Part shown: positions 1-8,722 of the stretch, in pieces
How positions within the stretch are numbered: the first letter of the stretch is position 1
Layout of the letters: each line of letters opens with the position of its first letter
NCBI RefSeq assembly: GCF_011082085.1
Contig: NZ_CP041063.1
Location: 2,480,001-2,544,000 of the forward strand
DNA from: Bacillus sp. Cs-700
GTDB taxonomy: Bacteria > Bacillota > Bacilli > Bacillales > Guptibacillaceae
Direction of reading: 5' to 3'
Length of the DNA: 64,000 nt
Notes under the pieces: model-generated
The model's database searches: none
What the model was told of the DNA's origin: nothing
The model's input: the letters and a program-made list of their open reading frames with translations, nothing else
Made by a program: the position numbers and the translations under genes

Positions 1-1311
1 GGGTTCTACTGTCTCAATCCCTGTAATGGTTTCATCTTCTAAACCGCTGCTCATCGCAAGGTATTGATCCAGCCGAACCTCCCCGCCAGCTACGCGGTTT
101 CCTTTTATTTTGATCACGTACTCGTTCGGTTCGAGCTGGATGTTGTCACGAATTCGAATAACAGGCACGACAATCCCGAATTCAAGGGCGATTTGCCTGC
201 GAATCATGATGACGCGATCGAGAAGATCACCGCCCTGTTTTTGGTCGGCTAGTGGAATAAGTCCATAGCCAAACTCAAACTCAATTGGATCGACTTGTAG
301 AAGACTCGTCACGCTTTCTGGCTTTTTCATTTCTTCAACTTCTTCGTCGCCTGCGGCTAATTCGACTTCTTTCGTTTGATCCAGATTCTTTTGCATCGTC
401 CAGCCTCCATAGACGAGGAGCCCTGCGATTGGAAATGTGAGAAGCGGATTGATCGGTGTCGCAAGACCTAGGAGCGCCACAACCGCTCCAACAACGTAAA
501 GAAGCTTCGGATAAGCAAAGATTTGCGAGGTGATATCAGATCCTAGATTACCATCTGATGCTGCTCGCGTTACGACAATTCCCGTCGCTGTTGAAATGAG
601 CAGCGCAGGAATTTGACTAACAAGGCCATCGCCAATCGAGAGAAGCGTAAACGTCGTTGCCGCATCGCCAACTGGCATCCCATGAACGACCATTCCGATA
701 ATGAGTCCACCGATAATATTAATTAACGTAATGACAATACCGGCAATCGCATCACCTTTTACGAACTTACTGGCTCCGTCCATCGCGCCATAAAAGTCAG
801 CTTCACGCGCAATTTTTTCTCGGCTTACTTTCGCCTCGCGATCTGAAATCATACCTGCGTTCAAATCAGCATCAATGCTCATTTGCTTCCCTGGCATCGC
901 ATCGAGCGTAAATCGAGCAGCTACTTCAGCCACTCGTTCGGATCCTTTTGTAATAACAATGAATTGAATAATAACAAGAATCAGGAATACAAGGAGTCCG
1001 ATCACAACACTCCCGCCAACTACGAAAGAACCAAACGTTTCAATCACCTGTCCACCTGTTTTGTTCGTTAAAATGGAGCGCGTTGTTGAGACGTTTAAGC
1101 CAAGTCGGAAGAGCGTTGTTAATAACAACAGCGATGGAAAAATCGAAAACTGAAGCGCTTCTTTCGTATTCATCGCTACAAGGATGATCGTGAGCGCTAG
1201 GCTAATGTTCATCATAATGAGAAAATCGAGTAAGAGTGGAGGGAACGGGATGACCATCATGATCACAATCATAATGACGGATACGAGCACGGCATAATCT
1301 TTTATTTTCAT
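1..1311 (-). CDS. flhA: Flagellar export apparatus protein FlhA, 3' part missing (runs off left edge)
   Basis: FlhA is the large inner-membrane component of the flagellar type III export gate; its cytoplasmic domain docks chaperone-substrate complexes. The ATG is at 1309-1311 behind a GGAGG-rich site, and 437 residues are visible before the window ends. The N-terminus (MKIKDYAVLVSV) opens a membrane domain of several helices up to about residue 310, with the family stretch FRLGLNVSTTRSIL near residue 70 and a cytoplasmic loop containing MPGKQMSIDADLNAG. The start of the soluble domain follows. It begins 2 bp after the flhB stop and is the last visible gene of the long operon. Family assignment is firm; only the C-terminal third is unseen. 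Confidence 0.97.
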   Translation of the reverse strand, partial: MKIKDYAVLVSVIMIVIMMVIPFPPLLLDFLIMMNISLALTIILVAMNTKEALQFSIFPSLLLLTTLFRLGLNVSTTRSILTNKTGGQVIETFGSFVVGGSVVIGLLVFLILVIIQFIVITKGSERVAEVAARFTLDAMPGKQMSIDADLNAGMISDREAKVSREKIAREADFYGAMDGASKFVKGDAIAGIVITLINIIGGLIIGMVVHGMPVGDAATTFTLLSIGDGLVSQIPALLISTATGIVVTRAASDGNLGSDITSQIFAYPKLLYVVGAVVALLGLATPINPLLTFPIAGLLVYGGWTMQKNLDQTKEVELAAGDEEVEEMKKPESVTSLLQVDPIEFEFGYGLIPLADQKQGGDLLDRVIMIRRQIALEFGIVVPVIRIRDNIQLEPNEYVIKIKGNRVAGGEVRLDQYLAMSSGLEDETITGIETVEP

Positions 1312-1313
1312 CG

Positions 1314-2414
1314 TCAGTTCCCTCCTCCCGGGTAGCCTTTAATGCTATAAACGTAAGCAAGTATTTCTGCGACAGCCTTGAACAGCTCTTCTGGCACCCC
1401 ATCACCAATGTCCACCTGATGATAAAGCGCACGCGCAAGCTGGACATTTTCCGTCGTAATAATTTCGTGCTCTTTCGCTTTTTCTTTAATCTTTTGCGCC
1501 ACGTAATCCATCCCTTTCGCAACGACTGTCGGCTTATCCATTTCTTTCGGATCGTACCGAAGCGCAATGGCAAAGTGCGTAGGGTTCGTGATCACGACGT
1601 CTGCATTTGGAATCTCTGAGATCATGCGGTTCATTCCAAGCGCACGCTGCTTTTCTTTAATCTTTGATTTAATGAGCGGGTCACCCTCGCTCTTTTTATA
1701 TTCATCTTTAATGTCCTGTTTTGACATACGGATGTTTTTTTCAAAGTCATATTTCTGATATACATAGTCTAATAGGGCTAAAAATAATAATAGAATTCCT
1801 ACAGCTAAGCCCGTTTGGACGATGAGTGAGCCTACAAGAGCGGTGGCTTCCCCGATCGACTTTTGCGAAATAAGCATCACTTCATCTCGCTTATTCCAAA
1901 GAACAATAAACGTAACGGCTGAAATAAAGGTGATCTTAATTAATGATTTCAAAAGTTCTACGAGCGTTCGAGCTGAGAAAATCCTCTTCGCTCCTTTTAT
2001 CGGATCAATCCGTTCAAGTTTTGCCTGGAGCGGATCAGTAGAAACGAGAAAACCAACCTGCATATAGTTTCCTAGCACGCCCATGATAAGGGAGATCCCC
2101 ATTAGAGGTGCTGCAATCAGCGCCGCTTGCCAGACGTTTTCTTTTAACATACGATCAACATTTTGTTCTGTGAGCGTCCAATCCGTGATGTGAACAAGGT
2201 TGCCTCGAATCATCGATTGAAGACTTTCGATCATCCATCCACCAATGAACGACATAAATAAAAAAACGCCTATCATCATAAATGCGGCTGGAATCTCAGC
2301 ACTTCTTGCCACCTGACCTTTTTTACGAGATTCCTGTTTCTTTTGCGGTGTTGCTTTCTCCGTCTTTTCCTGTGAAAAGAACTGAAGGTCCATCTGAAAG
2401 CGATATGTTCGCAT
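1314..2414 (-). CDS. flhB: Flagellar export switch protein FlhB
   Basis: FlhB is the export gate subunit that switches substrate class from rod/hook to filament after self-cleavage. The frame is open upstream, but I place the start at MRTYRFQMDLQFF (ATG 2412-2414), giving 366 residues, near the 360 of B. subtilis; the upstream 40 codons overlap fliR and look unlike FlhB. The N-terminal signature DLQFFSQEKTEKATPQKK is present, followed by four hydrophobic segments and the autocleavage motif NPTH (in NADVVITNPTHFAIALRY). It starts 4 bp after the fliR stop, with a weak GGGTGG-type site. MDLQFF, seven codons in, is another possible start. Confidence 0.96.
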   Translation of the reverse strand: MRTYRFQMDLQFFSQEKTEKATPQKKQESRKKGQVARSAEIPAAFMMIGVFLFMSFIGGWMIESLQSMIRGNLVHITDWTLTEQNVDRMLKENVWQAALIAAPLMGISLIMGVLGNYMQVGFLVSTDPLQAKLERIDPIKGAKRIFSARTLVELLKSLIKITFISAVTFIVLWNKRDEVMLISQKSIGEATALVGSLIVQTGLAVGILLLFLALLDYVYQKYDFEKNIRMSKQDIKDEYKKSEGDPLIKSKIKEKQRALGMNRMISEIPNADVVITNPTHFAIALRYDPKEMDKPTVVAKGMDYVAQKIKEKAKEHEIITTENVQLARALYHQVDIGDGVPEELFKAVAEILAYVYSIKGYPGGGN

Positions 2415-2418
2415 CGTA

Positions 2419-3195
2419 CTACCCACCCAATAGTTGAATAAGCTGGCCCATGGTATCCAACATCTCTTGAAACACTCCTCGCAGTAAAAAGAAAAAAGTT
2501 GGAATCGTGACAAGAATAAGGACAAAGCCAACAAAGATTTTTAACGGTAATCCGACAACAAAAATGTTCACTTGCGGGACAGCACGTGCAAGTAGCCCTA
2601 ACGCCACATCAACTAGAAATAAAGAGGCAACAATCGGAAGAGCCAGTTGAAACGCAGAGAAAAACATCCCGGCGAAAACTTCAGCGATAAAGCGCGCAAG
2701 TGACTGACTGTCCGCCTGGCTAAGGAGCACATCAGCCGGCAAAAGCTCATAACTTCTTACAAGTCCGTCAAGCATCATATGGTGACCATCAACGGAAACG
2801 AGAAAGAGTAAGGCAAGCATGTATTTAAAGTTTCCGATAATCGGTACCTGCGTTCTCGTCTGTGGATCAATGACATTCGCAATGACAAAGCCCATTTGAA
2901 AATCGATGAACGCGCCAGCGACTTGTACCGTATAAAGGATGAGGGAAGCGATAAATCCAAGCGACAGACCAATAAATAACTCTTTTAAAATGTAGATAAT
3001 AAACGTCAGATCAAGTGCTAAATCTATTTCTGCTCCTAACCCGGCTGTTACAATCAATGCAATAAAAAAACCAAGTCCCACTTTAAAGCGGTTTGGAACG
3101 CTTCTTGTTGAGAAAATGGGTGCGGTAATAAAGAATGACGTTGCCCTCATGAAAACGAGTAAAAACAAGGGCAGAGCGTTAACGACACTTTCCAT
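2419..3195 (-). CDS. fliR: Flagellar export gate protein FliR
   Basis: FliR is an integral membrane subunit that assembles with FliP and FliQ into the FliPQR export gate. I choose MESVVNALPLFLLVFMRATS (ATG 3193-3195; 258 residues), which matches the family N-terminus; the longer frame only adds codons overlapping fliQ. Six hydrophobic stretches and the polar MGFVIANVIDPQTRTQVPI loop of the family are visible. It follows fliQ by 2 bp and precedes flhB by 4 bp, so translation is probably coupled along fliP-Q-R-flhB-flhA. Confidence 0.96.
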   Translation of the reverse strand: MESVVNALPLFLLVFMRATSFFITAPIFSTRSVPNRFKVGLGFFIALIVTAGLGAEIDLALDLTFIIYILKELFIGLSLGFIASLILYTVQVAGAFIDFQMGFVIANVIDPQTRTQVPIIGNFKYMLALLFLVSVDGHHMMLDGLVRSYELLPADVLLSQADSQSLARFIAEVFAGMFFSAFQLALPIVASLFLVDVALGLLARAVPQVNIFVVGLPLKIFVGFVLILVTIPTFFFLLRGVFQEMLDTMGQLIQLLGG

Positions 3196-3197
3196 CT

Positions 3198-3467
3198 TTA
3201 GCCGATAAACCTGTATAGATTTTGGTATAAGTTTGTTGTGTAATCGAGTAGCGTTGTGAGCATCCACGGTCCAAACAGAACGATCGTTAATAGTACGGCA
3301 ACGATTTTTGGTATAAACGCTAGCGTCTGTTCTTGAATTTGCGTCATCGCCTGAAACACACTGACGATTAACCCCACACCAAGAGCGATTAACAGAAGTG
3401 GAGCTGAAATAATAATCACGGTATAAACAGCATCTTCTGCAAGTGAAATGACCATATCTGGCGTCAT
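3198..3467 (-). CDS. fliQ: Flagellar export gate protein FliQ
   Basis: FliQ is the small export gate subunit that forms a ring of helical hairpins around FliP/FliR. The 89-residue product has the typical length and two long hydrophobic helices (about 15-40 and 55-75) with the family motifs ALGVGLIVSVFQAMTQIQEQTL and FIPKI. A clear GGAGG lies 6 bases before the ATG at 3467, inside the 11-bp gap behind fliP. Confidence 0.97.
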   Translation of the reverse strand: MTPDMVISLAEDAVYTVIIISAPLLLIALGVGLIVSVFQAMTQIQEQTLAFIPKIVAVLLTIVLFGPWMLTTLLDYTTNLYQNLYRFIG

Positions 3468-3478
3468 CGTCGTCCTCC

Positions 3479-4162
3479 TTAGAAGCTTAATAGAAGTGAT
3501 TCGACGACTAGATACCAGCCATCGACAAGCACAAATAATAGTATTTTAAACGGAAGAGATATCATAACCGGCGGTAGCATCATCATCCCCATCGCCATGA
3601 GCGTTGAGGCCACTACCATATCGATAATAAGAAATGGAATAAAAATAATAAATCCAATCTGAAACGCCGTTTTCAGTTCAGAAATTGCAAAAGCTGGAAC
3701 GAGTGCTGTTAAGCGAATGTCTTCCACTGATTCCGGCTTCTCTAGCTCGGCGTACTTATAAAAAAGAGCCAGATCTTTTTCGCGCGTATGCCCCGCCATA
3801 AACTCTTTAATTGGCAGTTCGGCTGCATCGAGCGCTTCTTCCTGTCCGATCTCTTCATTTAAATATGGCTGTAGCGCCTCACTATTAATCTCTGAAAGGA
3901 CAGGGGACATAACGAAAAAGGTTAGAAACAGAGCGAGTCCAATGAGCACCTGATTCGGTGGCATTGACTGCGTCGCAAGCGCTGATCGAACGAAGGAAAG
4001 AACAACAACGATTCTCGTAAAACAAGTCATCAACACTAGAATTGCTGGGGCAAGCGAGAGAACAGTTAAGAGAAGGACGAGCTGAATGGTGACGGACACA
4101 TCTTCTGTGGCATTTGATCCAAAATCAAGGCCTGGAATCGTTAAGTTTATGAGCAAATCCAT
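3479..4162 (-). CDS. fliP: Flagellar export gate protein FliP
   Basis: FliP is the core subunit of the flagellar export gate. The product has 227 residues with the FliP signature from about residue 37 ([21 protein letters not shown], then [18 protein letters not shown]). After a periplasmic loop, a second signature region follows with [19 protein letters not shown]. Its ATG overlaps the fliO stop in a TAATG junction, which suggests translational coupling. The usual FliP signal peptide is not evident, as in B. subtilis. Confidence 0.97.
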   Translation of the reverse strand: MDLLINLTIPGLDFGSNATEDVSVTIQLVLLLTVLSLAPAILVLMTCFTRIVVVLSFVRSALATQSMPPNQVLIGLALFLTFFVMSPVLSEINSEALQPYLNEEIGQEEALDAAELPIKEFMAGHTREKDLALFYKYAELEKPESVEDIRLTALVPAFAISELKTAFQIGFIIFIPFLIIDMVVASTLMAMGMMMLPPVMISLPFKILLFVLVDGWYLVVESLLLSF

Positions 4163-4743
4163 TACTTATCGTCCCTTCCACTTCCGTCGTCCCAATAGTT
4201 CTTCCGTTTGTTTCGCTGTTTCTTTAAGCTTGCTTGAATCAACTCTTGAATGCCCGTTTGTTTATGATTTATAAACGAAAAGCCTGTTTTCTGCTCTTCC
4301 GCCTGCTCTAGGATACGTTCCACTTCTTCCTTATCTTCAATTTCTTTCAGCAAATTCACGTTGTCACCAACGCCAATCATATAGAGCGAATCGCCAACCT
4401 TCACCATTTGAACCGATTTATTGTTACCGAGCGGAGTCCCGCCAATCGGCGTAAAAACCGAATGATGTTGAAGCTTTTTCTGCCGCTTTGATAAAAACCG
4501 GATAAGCAAATAGATCAAACCAACGACGACGATCGTATAGAAAACGAGCTTAATAAGAAGAAAGAAAATGTTCGTGTTCGTCCCTACCTCAGCCGGCTCT
4601 TCTTGGGGTTCAGAATGCTCGTCCCCATCTTCCGTTAGCCAGTCTGTTACGCTACCGTTGTTAGCAGCTGCTGCTACAGAATCAGGCATAAAGATTATAA
4701 GGCAAAGGAGGAGTGTCATGATGCTAATCACCTGCTGTCTCAT
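4162..4743 (-). CDS. fliO: Flagellar biosynthesis protein FliO (FliZ in older Bacillus naming)
   Basis: FliO helps FliP assemble into the export gate. The 193-residue protein has an N-terminal signal-like helix (residues 5-25), an acidic extracytoplasmic stretch, a transmembrane helix at about 60-84 ([22 protein letters not shown] cut short here by length), then the FliO domain with [38 protein letters not shown] precedes the ATG. In B. subtilis cheY lies between fliY and this gene; here fliY ends only 15 bp upstream, so cheY is absent from this place. Confidence 0.9.
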   Translation of the reverse strand: MRQQVISIMTLLLCLIIFMPDSVAAAANNGSVTDWLTEDGDEHSEPQEEPAEVGTNTNIFFLLIKLVFYTIVVVGLIYLLIRFLSKRQKKLQHHSVFTPIGGTPLGNNKSVQMVKVGDSLYMIGVGDNVNLLKEIEDKEEVERILEQAEEQKTGFSFINHKQTGIQELIQASLKKQRNKRKNYWDDGSGRDDK

Positions 4744-4758
4744 CTGTAAACACTCCTT

Positions 4759-5874
4759 CTAACGCAGCTTTGACAAACGCTCTGCTGCACTTAAAATATC
4801 CGTTACTCTGACACCAAAGTTCTCATCGATCACAACAACTTCACCCTTGGCGATGAGTTTGCTATTAATCAAAATATCGACCGGCTCTCCTGCAAGCTTA
4901 TCAAGCTCTAAAATCGATCCATGTGAAAGCTCAAGTATGTCCTTTACAATGCGCTTCGTTCGGCCTAGCTCCACCGTCACCTGGAGTGGAATATCTAATA
5001 ACATATTTAGGTTTCGTTGTTCACTGTACGGGTGATCTTCCTGGCTGAAATTTGTAAACTGTACGTTTTGGATATTCGGTTCAGGCTCTTTCACACGTGA
5101 TGCAAAAGTGACTGGCTCCTTTTCTTCGTTAACCTCTTCAGGCTCGTTAAATGATTTTGAGTGCAATTCGGCCTCCTGCTCCTTTGCCTTCTGTGTCTCT
5201 TGCTGCTCTGCTGCTTGAAGGTCTTCCGCACTGACGAGCAGTTCGGTAATTTGCTTTGCTACGCTTCCTGGCACCACATGGTGGACCACAGTTTGGACAA
5301 TCGAACCGATTGATAGATCGAATGTCATATCGACGTAAATCGGTTCTGTGCCTTTTTCGACAAGTACGGAGTTTGCTGCCTCAGAAACAACCTGAAGATT
5401 TGTAAACGTCCCAGAAAAAGAAGAGCCCGAAGCCATACTCAGCCCCTTATGAATGCTTTCCATCATACCTGTCATCACAGCGGTTAAGCTTCTATCTACG
5501 CTCTCGTCCCCTTCATCCCCCCTGGCTACTTGCCAAATATCAGCCATATCCTGAGCATCAGGAGGATTCACCATCATGATCGATTCACCAACAGCCGCTC
5601 CCTCATAGCGAACCGCTGCTTCTACGTAAGGAAGGGACATCTCGCGTTGAAAACGATCTTCAGGAAGAATCTCCATCGCAACATTGGATACAAACACATC
5701 CTGCATAAAAACAGATGAAAGTGTTGTCGTCAGACTGCCGATTGCGACGCTAAACAGCTCGCTCAGCGCTTCCTTTTCCACCTGATGAAAAGATACGACG
5801 TCTTCCTCCTTCCCAGCTGCTGCTTCTTGAAATAACGCATTGATTTCTTCTTTTGAAAGGCGATCATCCGTCAT
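4759..5874 (-). CDS. fliY: Flagellar motor switch protein FliY with degenerate phosphatase centre
   Basis: FliY replaces FliN in bacilli; it forms the C-ring and in B. subtilis removes phosphate from CheY-P. In the 371-residue product the N-terminal CheY-binding-type peptide is kept ([11 protein letters not shown]), a CheC-like domain spans about 30-205, and a FliN domain fills about 285-371 ([22 protein letters not shown]). The two CheC-type active sites look broken. Where B. subtilis FliY has EIGN this protein has ELFS, and the second E..N pair reads T..M. Structural C-ring function should remain; phosphatase activity is doubtful. It overlaps fliM by 11 bp. Confidence 0.92.
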   Translation of the reverse strand: MTDDRLSKEEINALFQEAAAGKEEDVVSFHQVEKEALSELFSVAIGSLTTTLSSVFMQDVFVSNVAMEILPEDRFQREMSLPYVEAAVRYEGAAVGESIMMVNPPDAQDMADIWQVARGDEGDESVDRSLTAVMTGMMESIHKGLSMASGSSFSGTFTNLQVVSEAANSVLVEKGTEPIYVDMTFDLSIGSIVQTVVHHVVPGSVAKQITELLVSAEDLQAAEQQETQKAKEQEAELHSKSFNEPEEVNEEKEPVTFASRVKEPEPNIQNVQFTNFSQEDHPYSEQRNLNMLLDIPLQVTVELGRTKRIVKDILELSHGSILELDKLAGEPVDILINSKLIAKGEVVVIDENFGVRVTDILSAAERLSKLR

Positions 5875-6856
5875 GCCCTATTTCCTCCTCTTCCTTCACT
5901 TCAGTGATTTGTACAGCCATTCGGCCTTTTGATGTTCCAGGCTGGCCATGAAATTTCACGCGATTATCAACTTTAACAATGAGCGAATCAGACACCGTTT
6001 GGTCTAAGCGAATGACGTCTCCATCTTCTAAATTCAAAAATTCTTCAATCGTTATTTCAGAATGACCAAGCTCTGCAACAATGCCTAAATTGGTTTTTTT
6101 CAGTCTCTTCTCAAGTTCCTTGCTTTCCTGCGGCTCACGATCCTTTTTTTGATTGGATAGCCAGTGATGAGCGGAAAGTCTTGGCATGATTGGTTCAAGA
6201 ACGACGTGTGGAAGACAGAGGCGAATATTGCCACTCACTTCTCCTACTGTTACACGTAACGTAACGGTTACGACCGTTTCGTTTGGTGATACAATTTGAA
6301 GAAAATGCGGGTTCACTTCAAGCTCTTTTAATTCCGTTTTCAGCTTAAGGACAGACGTCCAGGCGTCTTGAAAACTTTCTAGGATTTTACTAAAAATCCG
6401 CTCAATGACCATCGTCTCAATTTCAGTTAAATGAGAGAGCTTATCCGGTTGAACACCTTGACCTCCAAGCATGCGATCAAGCATCGCATACGCGAGCTCT
6501 GGCGCCACTTCAAGCACCATCTGCCCTTGTAATGGTGAAGCAACAAAGAGACTAAGAATGGAGTTCTCTGTGATCGACTTCACAAATTCTTCAAATGGCA
6601 TCTGATCAACAGAATGAACGGAGGCTTGAATGATCGTCCGAAGCTGAGCGGATGAATAGGTCGTCATAAGCCGCGCATAATTCTCATGAATACGCGTTAA
6701 AATTCGAATGTGGTCTTGAGAAAAGCGAAGCGCTCTTTTAAAATCATACGTTTCTACTTTTCTCTCTTTCATTGGCTTCTTCTGCCCAGGTTCATCAATA
6801 GCAGCAAGAAGCGCATCTACAGTTGCTGGCGATAGCATATCAGACAACATGGTCAC
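5864..6856 (-). CDS. fliM: Flagellar motor switch protein FliM
   Basis: FliM is the C-ring subunit that receives CheY-P and links FliG to FliN/FliY. The 330-residue protein shows the family core [21 protein letters not shown] near residue 35, then [14 protein letters not shown]-like and [20 protein letters not shown] segments and a C-terminal FliN-like domain. The N-terminal CheY-binding peptide is altered: [13 protein letters not shown] in place of LSQNEIDALLSAI in B. subtilis. Start is a GTG at 6856 or the ATG two codons in. fliL, which lies upstream in B. subtilis, is not here but behind motB. Confidence 0.95.
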   Translation of the reverse strand: MTMLSDMLSPATVDALLAAIDEPGQKKPMKERKVETYDFKRALRFSQDHIRILTRIHENYARLMTTYSSAQLRTIIQASVHSVDQMPFEEFVKSITENSILSLFVASPLQGQMVLEVAPELAYAMLDRMLGGQGVQPDKLSHLTEIETMVIERIFSKILESFQDAWTSVLKLKTELKELEVNPHFLQIVSPNETVVTVTLRVTVGEVSGNIRLCLPHVVLEPIMPRLSAHHWLSNQKKDREPQESKELEKRLKKTNLGIVAELGHSEITIEEFLNLEDGDVIRLDQTVSDSLIVKVDNRVKFHGQPGTSKGRMAVQITEVKEEEEIGHDG

Positions 6857-6866
6857 CCCCGTTCGT

Positions 6867-7061
6867 CTATTTTTTCTCTAGTACGTTAATGTTACGGTAA
6901 AATTCCGTAACGAGCTGTTTCACTTCATCGATTGATTCCATCACCACATAGCGTTTTCCATTCGTTAATAGAATCATCGTATCCGGCGTTGATTCAATCG
7001 TTTCAATGTAAATCGCATTCAACATCATCGTTTCTCGATTTAATTTCGTTAACGGTATCAT
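6867..7061 (-). CDS. flbD: FlbD/SwrD family small flagellar protein
   Basis: A 64-residue protein with the FlbD-family pattern I.L.TKLN.....LNA..IE.IE.TPDTMI.L.NGK.YVV.ES..EV. SwrD in B. subtilis raises flagellar motor power for swarming. It sits between flgE and fliM, the usual operon place. No convincing ribosome binding site is seen before the ATG, so translation may depend on coupling or a weak site. Confidence 0.88.
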   Translation of the reverse strand: MIPLTKLNRETMMLNAIYIETIESTPDTMILLTNGKRYVVMESIDEVKQLVTEFYRNINVLEKK

Positions 7062-7102
7062 ATGAACAGAGCAGGCCGAGGAAATCCCTCAGCCCTTACC
7101 CC

Positions 7103-7858
7103 CTATCGTTTTAAATTGACGATTTCTTGAAGGATCTCATCTGACGTTGTAATCACTCTTGAGTTTGCCTGGAAGCCACGCTGCGCCACAATCATTTCCG
7201 TAAACTCTTCAGTTAAGTCAACGTTGGACATTTCGAGTTGGCCAGCGACGACGCGCGAGCCTTCTGGTAGGCCACCAGCAGCTACCCCAGATTTTTCTGT
7301 TTCAATAAATAGGGAATTTCCAACTTTATTAAGACCTGCTGGGTTTGGAACTGTATCAATCCCTAAATTGATAGTTTGCTGAGGGTTGCCATTATTATCT
7401 GTATACGTAATCTGGCCAGCTGCATTAATACTCGAAATCTGGCCAATATTTGAAATTGGATTCCCCGCGTCATCTAAAACCGCGTACCCTTGAGTCGTTA
7501 CAAGATTTCCTTCAGGATCTAGCTGAAAAGATCCCGAACGAGCAAGGTATTCAGTCCCACCTTCAGCCTGCACTCTAAAGTACCCATCTCCTTGAATGCT
7601 AAGATCCGTCTGAACTCCTGTCGTCATCGGTGACCCCGGACTATCGATCATATTAATGGCAGAAACAGATGAACCAAGCCCTACTTGCATTGAGTTCACG
7701 GAGTTTCCAGCTACGCTTTGACTAAGCATATCTTCAAACAGCACTCTACTTTTCTGGTAACCTACTGTATTCACGTTCGCAATATTATTCCCAATCACGT
7801 CTAGCTTCGTTTGAAAGCCTCTCATTCCTGAAACGCCTGAGTACATTGAATTTAACAA
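7103..7858 (-). CDS. flgE: Flagellar hook protein FlgE
   Basis: The hook subunit polymerises outside the cell between rod and filament. The 251-residue product begins at a TTG (7856-7858) behind GAGGGGG; the residues MYSGVSGMRGFQTKLDVIGN and NNIANVNTVGYQKSR are the rod/hook family signature. The C-terminus has the matching coiled helix SNVDLTEEFTEMIVAQRGFQANSR. B. subtilis FlgE has about the same size and operon place. It could equally be called FlgG-like from sequence; position behind flgD supports the hook role. Confidence 0.92.
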   Translation of the reverse strand: MLNSMYSGVSGMRGFQTKLDVIGNNIANVNTVGYQKSRVLFEDMLSQSVAGNSVNSMQVGLGSSVSAINMIDSPGSPMTTGVQTDLSIQGDGYFRVQAEGGTEYLARSGSFQLDPEGNLVTTQGYAVLDDAGNPISNIGQISSINAAGQITYTDNNGNPQQTINLGIDTVPNPAGLNKVGNSLFIETEKSGVAAGGLPEGSRVVAGQLEMSNVDLTEEFTEMIVAQRGFQANSRVITTSDEILQEIVNLKR

Positions 7859-7931
7859 GTTGTTTCCCCCTCTAATTGTGTCGCTGCTTCAATCGGTCCA
7901 CAGCGAATTGGCCTCCTGCTCGGTCCGGCCA

Positions 7932-8294
7932 CTATAAAATAAGTGCTGAATCAATGTTCGTTACGATTTGGTTTTCCATATTGTCCTGCTTCATGGCGGT
8001 AATGACTTTGTTGTTTTTAACGCTAACAACAAAAGCGAGATCCTTCATTAGCATAAGCGATTCTTTTGATCCTTTTTCACGCGCTTTCTCCACTCCGTCA
8101 TTTAACTGTTGGAGTTGCTGATCTGAAAGGGAAATACCGTTTTGCTCGAGTCGAACTTGTGCGTGATGACTAAACGAAACTTGAGACGCAATTGTTTGTT
8201 TTAGCTGATCTGCAAAAGAACTGGCTTCCTGCTTTTTAACCGATTGAATGGGCTGCTTCGGATAATATGCCTGATTTACTTGAATATTTGCCAC
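7932..8294 (-). CDS. Flagellar operon protein of the TIGR02530 type
   Basis: A 120-residue soluble protein found between flgD and flgE in many Firmicute flagellar operons; its job is unknown. The family pattern is clear: SHHAQVRLEQNGISL near residue 42, LNDGVEKAREKGSKESLMLM, then LAFVVSVKNNKVITAM. It starts with GTG (8292-8294) behind GAGGGA. It follows flgD directly. A role with hook cap or hook assembly is only inferred from its neighbours. Confidence 0.85.
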   Translation of the reverse strand: MANIQVNQAYYPKQPIQSVKKQEASSFADQLKQTIASQVSFSHHAQVRLEQNGISLSDQQLQQLNDGVEKAREKGSKESLMLMKDLAFVVSVKNNKVITAMKQDNMENQIVTNIDSALIL

Positions 8295-8295
8295 G

Positions 8296-8712
8296 CTATT
8301 CCCTCGTTTCGATACGCTCTAAAAGGGAAACGTCTACTTGTTTACCACTATCAAGTTCTGCGAGTACATTGCCTTCTTTGTATAAAACGGCCTGAACCTT
8401 TCCAGAGCTAACCTTGTTATTCTCTTGCCACTGAACGCTTTTTCCAATCAAATCCGCGTAATCCGTCATCGAGCTTTGTAGCTGACGATCAAAAAATTTA
8501 TTCATCGATGTACCCATGTTTGTCATTTGTTCGAGTGAACTAAATTGCGCCATTTGGCCGATAAATTCAGTGTCCTGCATCGGCTTCATTGGATCTTGGT
8601 TCGAAAGCTGGGCAACAAGAATTTTCAGAAAATCATTTTTTCCAAGCTGACCTGATGCCTCTGTCTTTTGTGTTTGTGTTGCTTGGGATGCTGTAACGGA
8701 GTTTGTATTCAT
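8296..8712 (-). CDS. flgD: Hook cap protein FlgD
   Basis: FlgD caps the growing hook and is needed for FlgE assembly. The 138-residue product contains the conserved N-terminal part: [20 protein letters not shown] and then [19 protein letters not shown]. It is short like Bacillus FlgD and lacks the large Ig-like domains of enterobacterial FlgD. TAAGGAGG precedes the ATG. It lies 10 bp after fliK. Confidence 0.95.
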   Translation of the reverse strand: MNTNSVTASQATQTQKTEASGQLGKNDFLKILVAQLSNQDPMKPMQDTEFIGQMAQFSSLEQMTNMGTSMNKFFDRQLQSSMTDYADLIGKSVQWQENNKVSSGKVQAVLYKEGNVLAELDSGKQVDVSLLERIETRE

Positions 8713-8722
8713 CTAATCCTCC

